Source: Takakia lepidozioides (taxonomy: Eukaryota; Streptophyta; Takakiopsida; Takakiales; Takakiaceae). From it: 64,000 nucleotides of DNA. The notes beneath the pieces were generated by a model that was not told the origin of the DNA, did no database searches, and was given only the letters and a program-made list of their open reading frames with translations. Of the stretch, positions 53,301 to 64,000 are shown piece after piece. The position numbers and the translations under genes are program-made. The stretch is from positions 84,238,756 to 84,302,755 of the forward strand of contig CM060731.1 in assembly GCA_030704615.1 (NCBI GenBank). The letters run 5' to 3'. How positions within the stretch are numbered: position 1 is the stretch's first letter; each line of letters begins with the position of its first letter.

Positions 53301-56300
53301 TCCCAAACTGGGGAACGTTCCATTGTGGTTTGGACTGAGATCAAAAGGTGTTTTCCCACCACCAAGAGATCTGTGAAACGTTCGATTCGGAAGTGGCGCA
53401 TAGAAAAATTCCACAATGAGGAGGTCAAGGCTGAGTACATCCAGGCCTTGCAAGAGGCTCTCCCTCATTTTGTCCAATCGCTCCAAGAACTTCAGTCACG
53501 CTCTGTTAACGCAAGAAATGAAGTCGAAAGAGCAGTGGACTCTTGGGAGAGTTTCGTTTCCTCCGTGGCTGACAAGATCATTGGGAGGAAACTAATTGTC
53601 TGCGGTAGAGCAGTTAATTGGTGGACTAATGAGATTAAACTCAAGATAGCTGAGAGACGAGCCCTCTATAAAGAGTGCTGCAATTTGGAAACCAACAGAG
53701 AATTGTGGGCGAGGTACTACCAGCTCCGTAAAGATATCAATCAGCTTGTTAGGTCTCAGAAGAAATTATACTGGGACAAGTTATACAGTGAAATAAACTC
53801 AAACCACCATGGTGGTAATGACAAGAAATTCTGGTTGGCCCTTCAACGTTTGTACAAGCCGAAAAACGGTCAGCAAGTACAAGCGCTGAAGACTACTAAA
53901 GGTGCAGTGGTGACTTCATCGGTTGACATTGTCAAAACCTTTGAAACTCACTACAGTATCCTTGGCAGAACTTCTGCTGAATGGAGGGACACAGTTGGAA
54001 AAACTGTTCCTGATGAACTGGAGTATATTTCAATGGCTTATAATGCTCCCATTAGTTCTTCTGAGATTGTGGAAGCAATTGAACATTTAAATGGATATAA
54101 AGCTGGTGGACCTGATGGTATTGTCAACGAGCTTATCAAGCACGGTGGCGATCCCATGATAGAGGCCCTAGTTCTCCTCTTTAACCTTATCTGGAAGACT
54201 GAAATGATCCCCTTTCGCTGGCGACAGGGGGTCATTGTCAATCTATACAAGAAGGGTGACAGAGAAGAACCGGGGAACTACCGTGGCATCACGCTCCTCA
54301 ATGCTGTTGGCAAGACATTCTGCAGAGTTATAAGTACTCGTCTCGAGGTTGATCTGGAGTCTAGAGGTTGTTTCCACGCCAAGCTGGCTTTCGGCGAAAC
54401 AGGGGCTGTGTGGATCATATCTTCACTCTAAGCCAGATTATCCAGGGAAGGAAAAAAGAAGGGAAACCCACTTATGTCTTTTTCCTGGATGTCAAAAAGG
54501 CTTATGACACAGTGTGGAGAGATGGCCTATGGTTCCGCCTCTGGAAAGATGTGGAGAGTTGTCCACAACTTGTATGCTCACACCAAAAGCTGTGTCACTG
54601 TTAACGGACAGAAGTCCAACTTCTTTGACATAGACCAAGGTGTAGCTCAAGGATGTACTCTCTCCCCTCTGCTCTTCAATGTTTTCATCAATCAACTCCT
54701 CGAGGATGTGGAAAGTGAGGGATTTGGGTTAAGGGTGGGTGATACCACCATACCAGCCCTTATGTTTGCGGATGACTTCGCAGGCATAGGGGAGACTCCA
54801 ACCAATCTCCAGGAGTTGATTGATTGCGCGAAGAGATACTTTGATCTTTGGGGGCTAGAGGCTAATGTCAGCAAATGTGCAGTGGTAGCATTCAACGACA
54901 GAGGAGAGGGAGGAAGTGATCTTAAGTGGCAGTGGGGTAGCCAAGAGATCCCGGTCCTCCCTTCCTACACTTACCTGGGCGTTGAGTTCTCCTCCAATTG
55001 TAATTGGGATGCACATATCCGGAAAGTTGTTCAAACTGGCAAGGGCAAAGCTCTGGGGCTCACTAAATTTTTCCACTGCAGAGGGGTCAACTCTGAGGTT
55101 AAGAAAACCATGCTTTGTCGCGTTATTAGACCTGCCTTGGAGTACGGATCTGCTATATGGGTTGATAACTCCAACCAGGCTAAGTCTCTAGAATCCATTC
55201 AAGTGGGGGTGCTTAAGGAGTGTAAATCAGCATGCTCCAAAACAGCCAATGTGGCTGTTCGGGGTGAGTTTGGCATTCCGTCCTTAAGCTCCCGACGAGA
55301 TGAATTCAAGGTCAGATGGTGGGGTCAGCTGCAACATATGCCCAACACCAGATATCCTAAGTTAATCGACTCTATATCTTGGAAACAGGACCGCCCTGTC
55401 AAACAGGCTAAGTCCTGGCAGAAGAGAGTAGAAGAGATCCTCAAGGACCTGGACCTGGATCCGCAAGTCTTGACCCTGCTGGATAAATCTGACTTAGAGG
55501 CTGTAGTGTCCTCAGCCATGTCTGTTGCCATGAGATTGTCTGATGAAAATGATGTTAGGCAGAAAACTTCCCTGAACTTGTTTCCAGTCTGTGACATGGG
55601 GGAGGACATCTTGGATGACCTCAAGGGTCTACCCACTCTCGGCACTAGACTGAAATTTAAACTCAGGGCAGGAAGCCTACCTTTGAACAGCAAACAGAAG
55701 CAGAGAGGAAAGGGAGAGTGCAATTGCCCGTTGTGTGGGCAATCTGAAGACAGTATTTATTTTCTGATACACTGTCCGGGGTTCTCTCACCAAAGAGACG
55801 CTCTATTCAAATCTATTAAGGGAATTGTGCCTGTACCCCTGTTTACCAACTTTGAAAGTCTCGAGGCTGAGCCAAAAGCCCAGGCCCTCCTGAGGCCTAG
55901 TTTTTAGGCAAATCACACACAGCAGATTGATGCTTGTGTGAAGGGATTTCTAGAGGATATCTGGAAAACCCGGATTAATTCTTTATATGGAGGTAAGTCT
56001 TACTACCAACGTCAGCCCCTGACAGAGGTAGGTTCTGTCCCTTTTGTTCCCGCTCAAACTGGGCGCGGGGTCAATGGCCATGGCCACAAGGCTACGGCAA
56101 ACAACGTCTTATGAGTACAATCTCTCTCTCAGTAAATCACACTAAGCCCCTCACAAAGATAGTTTATGCTCCCTTTTGTTCCGCCCAAACTGGGCGGGAG
56201 GTCTGTGGCCACAAGGCTACGGCAAACATCGTCATCGTCTTAGGAGTATACTCTCTCTCTCTCTCCCCATCCAACGGTCTACTCTGTAAACCTCTCTACA

Positions 56301-59300
56301 CTGATTTACCAAAGGTGAAAGTTAACAAAGTGGCACACAATTCACTTCTGCAAGGAAAACTGTATCTTCACATGCTTCTTAACCACCTTCTACCTTAACC
56401 ACCTTAACCACCTCTATTTGTAGCAATGTGGCAAGTGACTTGGCCAAGTCCCAAAAGATTGAGGGTTGGGGAATTTTCTGGAGCCTCCTGCACAACTTAT
56501 GGACAGGTGAAGATCAGCAGGGGCACTAAATTCTAGCCCCACAGTGCCTTCTCCAGACATCCGTCCACAGCAATGGCTGGAAATGCACATTTCAAAGTTA
56601 CATTGAACATGTTATAGTGCAAGGGCCAAAGCACATGGCACCTGCAAGCAAAGCCAACATTTTTAATCTTTGCCACATACAGTAATGCCTAGAAACTTAT
56701 CGATAAAAAAACAGTGAAGCACAGATCAGGGTTTATAAAGTTGTGAAGAATTATTCACCTGAAGTCATGGTGGAGATAAGCAAGACCCCTTGCAACTCCC
56801 AGGGCAATCCGGTAGCGCCGTGACCAGAAGAGGGTTGTTTGTGAAGCATTCAGACGGTGCAAGTGTGAGGACAGGGTCCCGTTCGAAATGTAGTCAGACA
56901 ACATCAGTTGCATTGTGGACGACCAGTAATACCCTTGCAGAGTAACTAAATTGTGATGCCTTATATCTCCCACATTGTTCATCTCTGACTCAAACTCCTC
57001 TGGACTTTTTATTCGCCCCAGAGTCTCTAGCTTTTTCACTGCAACTGAAAGGCCTCCATCAAATGTTGCCCTGTACACTGTACCGAGAGACCCCCGACCA
57101 ATGACACATTCTTTGTCCAAAAGGGCTTTGGTTCCTGCTTCCCAATCCTCATACCTGGAGGGGAGAACCTTGTTGAATAGCACTAACTTTCCCACAATGG
57201 GGCTCACATCAGGTGAGGGAGGTGTACTCTCATACACCAACAACTCTGTCTTTACCTGTTTCTGCCTTCTCAGAGCTCGAATACTCAATAGGGTAACCAC
57301 AATAACACCAATGGCAACAGCCCCTGCAAAGGATATGGCGATGATAGCTGATGCACTCAACAGACGAGATCGAACTGGTAGTAGCGTGGCTGGTGTGGGC
57401 ACCAGTAGGCATGTGGTGCTCGAAGGTGAACCACACAAACCCGGATTACCAAGGTATGAAGTTTCATTAAATTTGCCCAAGGCATTTGCAGTTAGGATGA
57501 CTCCAGAAAGATTATTGTATGAAACATTGAAAGAGGTTAAAGCCTGTAAGTTTCCCAGAGCCACTGGAATGCTACCACTCAGGGTGTTAAATTGCAGGTC
57601 AAGTTCTTTCAGGCCTACAATATCGCCAACCGCTGCAGGTATGCTGCCACTGAGATTATTGTTGGAAACATCCCTGCACCATCAAGTCAGTTCAGTCATA
57701 TTAGTGGACTCTTATGACCTAGACATCACTTTCTAGGACTCCAAGAAGGCAACTCAAGTCTGAGCATTAACACGTCTTGCTACATATCCAATGTTCACTA
57801 ACACACACACATGCACCACATATCAAATCTGCTCAGAATTCCACCATAACTTCTGGCTGTTCAAGAATTCCTATGAAAAAATGACTGTTATATCCTAGAA
57901 GGTTTATCGTGCACAGATCAAACAGATGTAAAGGGAGCGCTGCAAAACACAACCGTTAAGAGGACTTATCTACTCCAATACAGGGCACAAACAATCACAG
58001 CATAAGATGACAGAATGCAGATGCTACTTGTTGTGATAGGTACTTCATGTCATGCAAAACCTGCCTTACATGCTCAAGCTCCTACAAGCAAAACATAATT
58101 TTAACAATTTAAAAATGAACAACTCCAAAGTGCTGGACAGACAAGCAAAACTCAAATGCTAGCAGAGAACAAACATGTTGTCCAAAACTAGAAAACTCAG
58201 GGCAAAGAACCATGAATCTGCCTGCTAGCAGGCTTCTAAGGAAGAATTGGGATTGTTTCCAAATCTCCTAATCATGTCAGGTTAGGTGATAATAAGGACA
58301 CATGGAATATGCATCCTTTCTTAAATCAGCACCCTTTTTACACTTGGTTCAACAAAATAGTACAGGAATCCAATGGTGTCCTTCTGTCAGAGTATGATGC
58401 AGGTCACTAAGCAGGACTCACAAGCTTAGCAAGGAAGTGCAATTTGCAATCGTCGAAGGAATGCTCCCCTGAAGATCCATGTTTGAAAATTCAAGGACCT
58501 GCAGATCAATCAGCTTTCCAATCTGTGAAGGGATGAGCCCCCCAATTGGATTTTTTCCCAAACGGAAAAAAATGAGAGCACTCATACTACCAATCTCAGA
58601 AGGGATGCCACCACTCAGCTTGTTGCTGCTTACATCCACCAATCTGACATTTGTGAGGAGGCCCAGCTGTGAAGGAATAGGGCCTGATAACTTATTTCCC
58701 TGCAGAGCAACAAAATTGAGTTGTTCAAGTCTACCAATATCTTGTGGGATGGATCCTTGTAGGCCATTTGATGAAAGATCAAAGCCATCCAGCTTCGTGC
58801 AGTTCCACAGTGTCGCAGGAATGGGGCCTGACAACTGGTTGGTTGCAAGAGATATGTACCGCATTCGACCACAGAACTTGAAAAGTGCTGAAGGAATTGG
58901 TCCAGAGAAAGTATTTGCAGATAGATCAAGCATCCGCAAGCTGAACAAGTTGCCCAATGCAGTAGGAATATTCCCTGAGAGTGCATTTTGGCTCAAATTC
59001 AGCTTCCAGAGAGTACCTGTTTGGATCGTTGAATGATTAGAACTTCTGTCTAATGCAATCTTCTCATAGAAGTGACAAGTTTCTACTCACTGAGGAATAG
59101 AATATGGTACATGTATGTACCATCAAGACAGTTTGTGGCAGTCACTCAGCTCATCTGGACATGGCACCAAGGAGGTTAGAGGAAGATGGAAGTAACTAGG
59201 GCCTTCTAGTTGTGTACTATCTCCACTGAGCAGAATAACCAGGAAGTCTGCAATCTTCAGGTGAAAAATCAACATCACAAATGAAACAAGACTTATCAGC

Positions 59301-59705
59301 TTCAAAGTAAACGGGTGGGCACGCACCAATCTCTGAAAGCTCAGGGGGGATAGGCCCCGACAGATTATTCCTGGAAAGGACTAACATGCGCAGGCTTGTA
59401 AGGTTGCGTAGCTGGGGGGAGATCTGCCCTGACAGCTCGGTACCCTGAAGCAGAACCTTGGTAACATTAAAATTAGTGTCACATGTTATCCCATACCAAC
59501 TGCAAGGATTTGGATCCATCTCATTCCATGTGCTCAAATACCCCAGAGGATCACTCAAGCCCCCCTTGAAGGCCAGAAGAGCTACCCCTTCTTCATTCAC
59601 AAGAGCTCCCACTGTTTCATACACATAGAATGCTAAAACTATGACGACAGAAGACAGATGCAGGGGTCGTCTACGCTGTTTCATCATCGGTGAGCGGCCT
59701 GTCAT
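50392..59705 (-). CDS. LRR receptor-like kinase (At1g12460/At1g62950 type), five exons
   Basis: Exons 59705-59327, 59016-58422, 57673-56759, 51184-50773 and 50487-50392 have GT-AG borders, keep phase and give 798 residues ending in TAG. Order: hydrophobic signal-anchor near residues 15-35, LRRNT (PCSWYGITC), about ten LRRs, a paired-Cys spacer (NPGLCG), one membrane helix near 429-452, the juxtamembrane box SRYEDWEAGTKALLDKE, and a kinase domain with IGRGSLGTVY and VAVKK. The match to the Arabidopsis At1g12460/At1g62950 group is close throughout. The kinase has HFN instead of HRD (635-637) and DYG instead of DFG (655-657), so it is probably a pseudokinase; atypical loops are also known in that group. 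I chose the ATG at 59705; two more in-frame ATGs follow at 59687 and 59684. Intron 3 holds an antisense LINE. Confidence 0.93.
51720..55907 (+). pseudogene. LINE ORF: repeat region, AP endonuclease, reverse transcriptase, zinc finger
   Basis: The frame 51720-54431 has no ATG at its start. It contains a region of unknown role, then three 47-residue tandem repeats (FGTLNGLPILKVYTRR, about 52231-52640), then an AP-endonuclease domain (LATFNFSGLTN, AGQETWE, GCVYMPTEG, LLGDFNARVGKG). RT follows (YKAGGPDGI, RGITLLN, VFFLDVKKAYDTVW, GVAQGCTLSP, FADDFAG near 54769). The C-terminus has a CCHC-like finger (CNCPLCG...HCPGF near 55725). Frameshifts near 54385 and 54530 break the RT, so the copy cannot make its protein. 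The domain order fits a plant L1/R1-like LINE with a single long ORF. Confidence 0.88.
52231..52640 (+). repeat. Three 141-bp (47-aa) tandem repeats in the LINE ORF
   Basis: Starts at about 52231, 52371 and 52511. Each repeat encodes GFGTLNGLPILKVYTRR, then a SIHGVIVP-like segment and a Pro/Glu/Ala linker. Period 141 bp keeps the frame. Confidence 0.9.
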
Positions 59706-61213
59706 GTTTGGCACAAATCACTCGCCCGTTGATCGGGTAATCCAGTCTTCTGTTTCTTCTGTCCAGTTGCCCCCTATCATCGTGAAAGTGTCTAGGCCAA
59801 AACTCGTAAACGATTGATCCAGATTTCCTCGGCTCCATACCTTCATTCACTTCCGATGTTGGCAGTTTCCGCTTGTAAGTGAGGCACTGTCCTGCATTGA
59901 ATAGGTAGAAAAACAAGTAAGGTAAGTGATTACCTTTAAAACGGTCGAGTCTCTCCTCACACCACTTCGAGGGTCGCACCTTGCACTTGCTACAACTCTA
60001 CTGCATTGTTCTACTTGCCTCCCTTTGGGCCTCCAGCAGACCTAATAAATTTCGTTCTTTGTTTCTTCAATCTGCCATAATTGATTCACTGGGGGCCTGA
60101 GCTGTCTCTCACCTCGAGCAGTGACGAAATAACATACACATTCTAGGATGCAGAAGGACAACCATGCAATTTTGACATAATGTGTCTCTTGACTAGATAC
60201 AGCTTGGACTGCTTCTAGACTGACTGCCAAGGCACAGGGTTATGATTGCACATGGTACTTTGTTTGAAGTTTCACCAAGGGGAGACTACGATTCTTTATT
60301 GTGCTGATGAAGGGCCTACAAGACAAATTTATTCCCCGCACTACGAACACGTTGTGTGCCGAGTGTATCGAGGTTAGAGTTCATTGCCACCAATTTGCTC
60401 TGCTACTGTGGCATTGACCCCGGTGACACAGAGCTTCAGGATTTGTTGATGGAATTCTAACCCTTTGGAGGACACTCTTCACAGTTCCAATTTACTTTCA
60501 TCACAAATCATGCAATTAAGTATTGCTCCGTATCCTTCCTGCGACTGAGTCCACACCTTCTTCTGCTAGATGCAACAACACAGACATTGGTGGTACGTTG
60601 TTTCAAGAACAGGAATTGCTGTACGAACACGACGCATTCTACTCGCATAAAAATCTGAAGTGCATCACCTCCCTTAAAAGCTCAGAGAGAGGGAGAGAAG
60701 ATCCACAGCTACTTGGATAACACTTTAGAAATGGATAGAGTGTATGCCTCAAGGATACAAAGAAGCTCGCACCTCTACATGCATCTGAACATTGTGAGAG
60801 GGGAATTGGAAACGAAACAAGAACCTGCATCTTGACATCGACCGTGTCGATCGTCCAGATTGCTCCTCAGACAAGTGGCATGGAAGGATGATGTTTCTGC
60901 GCTTTGTTCGAGGGAGAGAGACAGGGGACCAACTAACACAGTGAAGGGAAAAATCCAGAAGACATGACTCACCAAAGCTGATGAGAAACACAAAGTAAAA
61001 TGCAGACAGAGTTATGGATTAAGAGCTAAAAATGAAATGCGAAGGCTTTTGGTTTCGATCAAGTACTACCACACATTAAACAAGAGACCAAGTGTCATAG
61101 CTACAAACGGAGAGGACACAGTGAGGGGTGGAGGGGCCAGAGGACGCCCAGTAATGCACTGAATGGCTTCCCATAACGCACTAATGCACAGGTCCCCTGC
61201 ACCGGATAATTCT
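59706..61213. other. Upstream region of the LRR-RLK, no further gene seen
   Basis: The minus-strand frame upstream of the ATG (to 59979) is separated from the start by stops or is 5' leader. A stretch near 60390-60480 (minus, GLEFHQQILKLC) shares the AGAATTCCATCA word with 48650-48710 and may be an old repeat. No supportable gene. Confidence 0.4.

Positions 61214-61260
<47 letters not shown>
61214..61260. repeat. (GA)n / (CT)n microsatellite
   Basis: About 23 GA units on the plus strand. CT-rich microsatellites are common in plant promoters and leaders; it lies about 1.5 kb upstream of the LRR-RLK start. Confidence 0.97.
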
Positions 61261-61261
<1 letters not shown>

Positions 61262-63159
61262 ATTCTGAGCAGGTCTAAGAAGCTAAAGCAGACAGCCGGA
61301 GAAGAGCGAGCAACAATACAATTTCCAGTTCAAGACACTAAATTTTCAGCTACAAATCCGCATAACCCGAAGTTTTAGAGAGAATTAATCAAGACATCAT
61401 CTCTGTCTACATTGCCAAAACTAAAGAGAGACAGAGACACGGACATCAACGGAGTGTCAAATGCATATCAATGGAACAAATCAAAAGACAAAAACACGAA
61501 CCCGAAGCAGGCGACGACCAAAAACGCGTCTTTCAGAGTGCACGGTTGCGAGGGAGGAGAGGTGGCAAGAAGAGAGCAAGAGAAAAAGGCAGCGGAGGAA
61601 TGCCATTATTGCGTGCTCCTGTGCCTCGCCCGCAAGGCCTCAGCTAGTTTTCCCCCCTCAAGCGACTACAGTACTAAGTGAAAGTTTTTAGTGGGTTAGT
61701 AAGCACGCCACCATCGGGATGCTCCTTCAAAAGCGGCTGCCCGAATGTGGAGCCCACGCCACGGAATTGCGACGGTCACGTCATGCTGGCAACAAATCCG
61801 CCTTCGATATTTTATTATCCCATAGCGATAGCCCCCAGCAGCGGCCGCGCGTGCCTATAAAGGGCCTCCTTACACTGGTAATGGCATTTACCACCGTTAC
61901 TGATTACAGTATGATCGCGCCGTAATAGTAAGTGACTAGTGAGAGCGTGCGGCCTCACGTACCGTAACCAGGGAGAACAATGTACCAGTGCAAGCTTTGC
62001 AGGGTTTCATCAGTGCATGCTAGTAAATTTCGGGGGCCGCGAGCGGCGAGACGCGTGGAGACTGGATGACGTGGCTTCCTTTGCAAAATTGGCTGTGAAA
62101 TAGTCCCGTTCCTAGCTGTTACACAGCGGAAAAAGAACATGTAAAAGTCTCAAATACGAACGGGAAACAATAGTGCCGTTAAGTACCGTGCCCATCAGTG
62201 GTCCACCGACGGTGGCGTTGACGCCGTCCACAACGCGTTGAACGGGAGGTCCTCTGCCGTGAGCATGGATGGATGTGTTCCGTTGGTCAGTAACTTACCC
62301 TACAAAGACGCAGACAATTTCAGGCTGAAACTGTCCAAGTGCCAGCGTGCATGATGTAGTAAGTTACTAAGGACAGCGTCATAATGGTGTGGACACGAGA
62401 CGGAGCTAGTGTAGTGGCCCCGCTAAAACATAATCCATGGCTCCAACCTGAACCCACCTAACAGCACCTTCATAACAAGAAGGAAGGGCAAACCCAATGA
62501 TTACTCTACTACGAACATTACGAACTTCGGGCCAAACTTCGGGCCATTCTTCGGGCCAAACTTGGAGCCCAACCCCCAGAAAAATCCTTACAAAGACAAT
62601 CACTCACATATACCTCATAATTGGGGACACTGTGGTTGTCCAAATAGAGGCATTGTGGTCAACATCTAACGACTCCACCAGTTTAGGTGATTCGCTACGT
62701 ATGAATGAGCTGGCCGGTCAAGTGGTAACAACAACAAGAGAGTATTGCATGCATATTGTAACATAAAAGTTTGTATTGTGCGTTGATGTTCTGGAAACAA
62801 GGTCTACCATAAAAAGCCCTTTGGGACAAGGCTAAGGGCTGTACTAGAGTACGCACCTGCAATAATTCTTGGCAATGGATACACGACCTGTCGCGGCCTT
62901 TTGCCTTGAGGGCAGGGGGTCGGGACACAAGAGGGGCTGCCCCTGTGGTGGGGGCAGTGGCAGCGATAGGTATGGGGGGCTGAAGCACCCTTGAGTGCCC
63001 AAAGCACTCAAGGAGGCGGAGGCGCTCACTAGGTGGAGCCCCACACACCGGGTTGCGGTGGGGGTGGCTCCACAAAGGGTGGGGGTAGCTTAGCGGGACT
63101 TAGTGGGGGTGGCATAGGACTCACCCTGGGGCGGAGACCTCGTGGTGGGAGTCGTGGGG
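61261..63159. other. No supportable gene
   Basis: Short frames only. A CTATAAAG word at about 61855 on the plus strand could be a TATA box but no ORF follows. At 62525-62570 the word TTCGGGCCAAAC/ TTCGGGCCATTC is repeated four times in tandem. From 62890 to 63130 the DNA is GC-rich with GGGGGTGG words and leads into the LTR. Confidence 0.45.
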
Positions 63160-63614
63160 AGTCTTGGGACTCATCACGGTCCATAGGGGCCGTGGTAGGT
63201 GGGCCAAGACTCACCGCGACTCATCACCGGGAGTCGAGGGTGTTCGTGGTGGTTCGCCATAAAATGGCATGGTTGTTTGTGAAACCCCCCGGACAGCTAC
63301 AGAAGTATATATAGGGAGTAGTAACCCCGAGAACAGTGCAAGCCCGTTGGTGACCAAAAACTAGTGAGTAAGCGAGCGAGCCAGAAAGCGACCAAAGAGT
63401 GGGGAGGTGTTCCGGACTGCCAACTACCAAAGGGAATTCCGCTGGCTCCAAATCGTTGGAGGGTTCTTTGGGAGACCAAAGGGGGGACCGTTATGCCCCG
63501 GTGAGCAGCCGAAGCTCCAAGTTGGCCCGGACGGCCTGGTTGGGAGTTAGGCGCGCGCATCAGGCGAGTAACTATGACTTGAGGGGGGAGCTTACCGAAG
63601 TGAGGTGCGCGACA
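63160..63614 (+). mobile_element. 5' LTR of initiator-Met-primed gypsy element
   Basis: It matches the solo LTR at 18220-18676, has a TATATATA box at 63306-63313, and ends GCGCGACA. A PBS and gag start follow, so this is a 5' LTR. The first base is A instead of T compared with the solo copy. Confidence 0.85.
63306..63313 (+). promoter_or_regulatory. TATA box in LTR
   Basis: TATATATA followed by GGGAG, conserved at about 18367 in the solo LTR. It is the likely core promoter of the element. Confidence 0.6.
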
Positions 63615-63616
63615 CT

Positions 63617-63628
63617 TGGTATCAGAGC
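63617..63628 (+). other. Initiator-tRNA-Met primer binding site
   Basis: TGGTATCAGAGC lies two bases after the LTR end. This is the well-known plant PBS complementary to the 3' end of initiator tRNA-Met. Confidence 0.92.
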
Positions 63629-63669
63629 TTAGAGTTCAGTACGCGATCGTCCTTGGGATTGGCCTCATC

Positions 63670-64000
63670 ATGGGGTCGGGCAAGCCAAAGCGAAAGCGAA
63701 ACGGCCCAAAAGATGATGATCCTGGTGAGCCCAATGGGGGCGACGTGTCACCGAGGCGGCCGTTTGAGGAAGCGATGCATGTTTCCGAAAACGAGGCCGC
63801 TCAAGAGCGGCAGGAATCTGAGGAGTCGGAGCCTGAGGAATCCCTGAGAGCTCCGACCGACCAACAGATGCCTCCCATGCCGGCAGCCTTTTGGGAAGGG
63901 TTGTTGGCACAATTTGGCGGGACGTTGAAAGACGTGTTGAAGGCGGCTAATTCCACTTCCACTAAGGCAAAGTTTAAGGTGAAGCCTAAGGAACCCGACA
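63670..64000 (+). CDS. Gag start of gypsy element (cut by window edge)
   Basis: The first ATG after the PBS opens a frame that stays open to the window end (110 codons). The N-terminus is very basic (GSGKPKRKRNGPK), then acidic (QERQESEESEPEES), then a Pro/Met-rich and helical segment (FWEGLLAQFGGTLKDVLK) and a Lys-rich stretch. This composition fits the start of a gypsy gag polyprotein. The rest of the element lies outside the window. Confidence 0.75.
   Translation, partial: MGSGKPKRKRNGPKDDDPGEPNGGDVSPRRPFEEAMHVSENEAAQERQESEESEPEESLRAPTDQQMPPMPAAFWEGLLAQFGGTLKDVLKAANSTSTKAKFKVKPKEPD

Larger units (their letters stand above)
51440..56416 (+). mobile_element. Near full-length LINE (non-LTR retrotransposon)
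   Basis: The body includes a 5' region with CGCCCAAATTGGGC, the coding part 51720-55907, and a 3' untranslated region with a duplicated segment of about 130 bp (56036-56130 and 56165-56260, each with CCCAAACTGGGCG and GGCCACAAGGCTACGGCAAAC). The 3' end is a short tandem of CTTAACCAC (about 56378-56416), a typical LINE tail. It lies antisense inside the LRR-RLK intron. I did not find clear target-site duplications. Confidence 0.8.
51185..56758 (-). other. 5.6-kb intron 3 of the LRR-RLK, enlarged by a LINE
   Basis: Donor CAG-GTGAAT and acceptor CACACAG-GTCACAAG flank this intron. Without the LINE (about 51440-56416) it would be about 0.6 kb, similar to introns 1, 2 and 4. The intron splits the kinase domain just before the catalytic loop. 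Confidence 0.85.

Noticed and set aside
61850-61870. Promoter of a plus-strand gene (CTATAAAG)
   Set aside because: No ORF or exon-like sequence follows; a single TATA-like word is not sufficient.

Overview
This window looks like nuclear DNA of a land plant with a transposon-rich genome. The evidence is a multi-exon LRR receptor-like kinase gene with GT-AG introns, an RbcX (Rubisco chaperone) fragment, PPR-derived repeats, plant-type Ty3/gypsy LTR elements, a plant-type LINE and MULE transposase pieces. The species cannot be named from sequence alone. Nearly all coding potential is mobile-element derived. The one clearly intact multi-exon host gene is the LRR-RLK on the minus strand at 50392-59705.

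Region 1 (1-13.6 kb): a large imperfect inverted duplication (arms 1-3049 and 6707-10307, the left arm cut by the window edge) surrounds a spacer with a RING-finger ORF. Each arm carries the last exon of a multi-exon gene, an array of a roughly 22-nt palindrome (arms GGAAATGCGG and CCGCATTTCC around a variable 2-nt centre), and members of an unrecognised protein family here called P (three copies). The right arm continues into a broken minus-strand gene (here called M, 9893-13633) whose C-terminal half resembles the motif I region of beta-class DNA methyltransferases. Three of its introns each hold one copy of the palindrome.

Region 2 (13.6-22.5 kb): nested retroelement debris. It holds a protease fragment, an LTR with the start of a gypsy element (13903-16083), an RbcX fragment (17449-17992), one LTR inserted into another (18220-19288), a second gypsy 5' half (19289-21420) and a tRNA-like sequence. 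Region 3 (22.5-29 kb): a tandem array made from a PPR gene, then a MULE transposase split into two halves in opposite orientation (25003-26320 plus, 26483-28311 minus); palindrome copies lie beside the minus half. Region 4 (29-33.8 kb): the 3' end of a gypsy element with a PHD finger, two LTRs, a minus-strand gag/protease remnant, and a tandem repeat ending in a 500-N assembly gap.

Region 5 (33838-47065): an almost complete gypsy retrotransposon on the minus strand with both LTRs, PBS and PPT. It has a leader ORF that begins inside the LTR, then gag, protease, RT, RNase H and integrase (with two frameshifts). After integrase come an extra domain, an intact 641-aa coiled-coil ORF and a further broken ORF. 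Region 6 (47-63 kb): intergenic DNA and the LRR-RLK gene, whose third-to-fourth exon intron holds a near full-length antisense LINE. Region 7 (63160-64000): LTR, initiator-Met PBS and gag start of another gypsy element running off the right edge.
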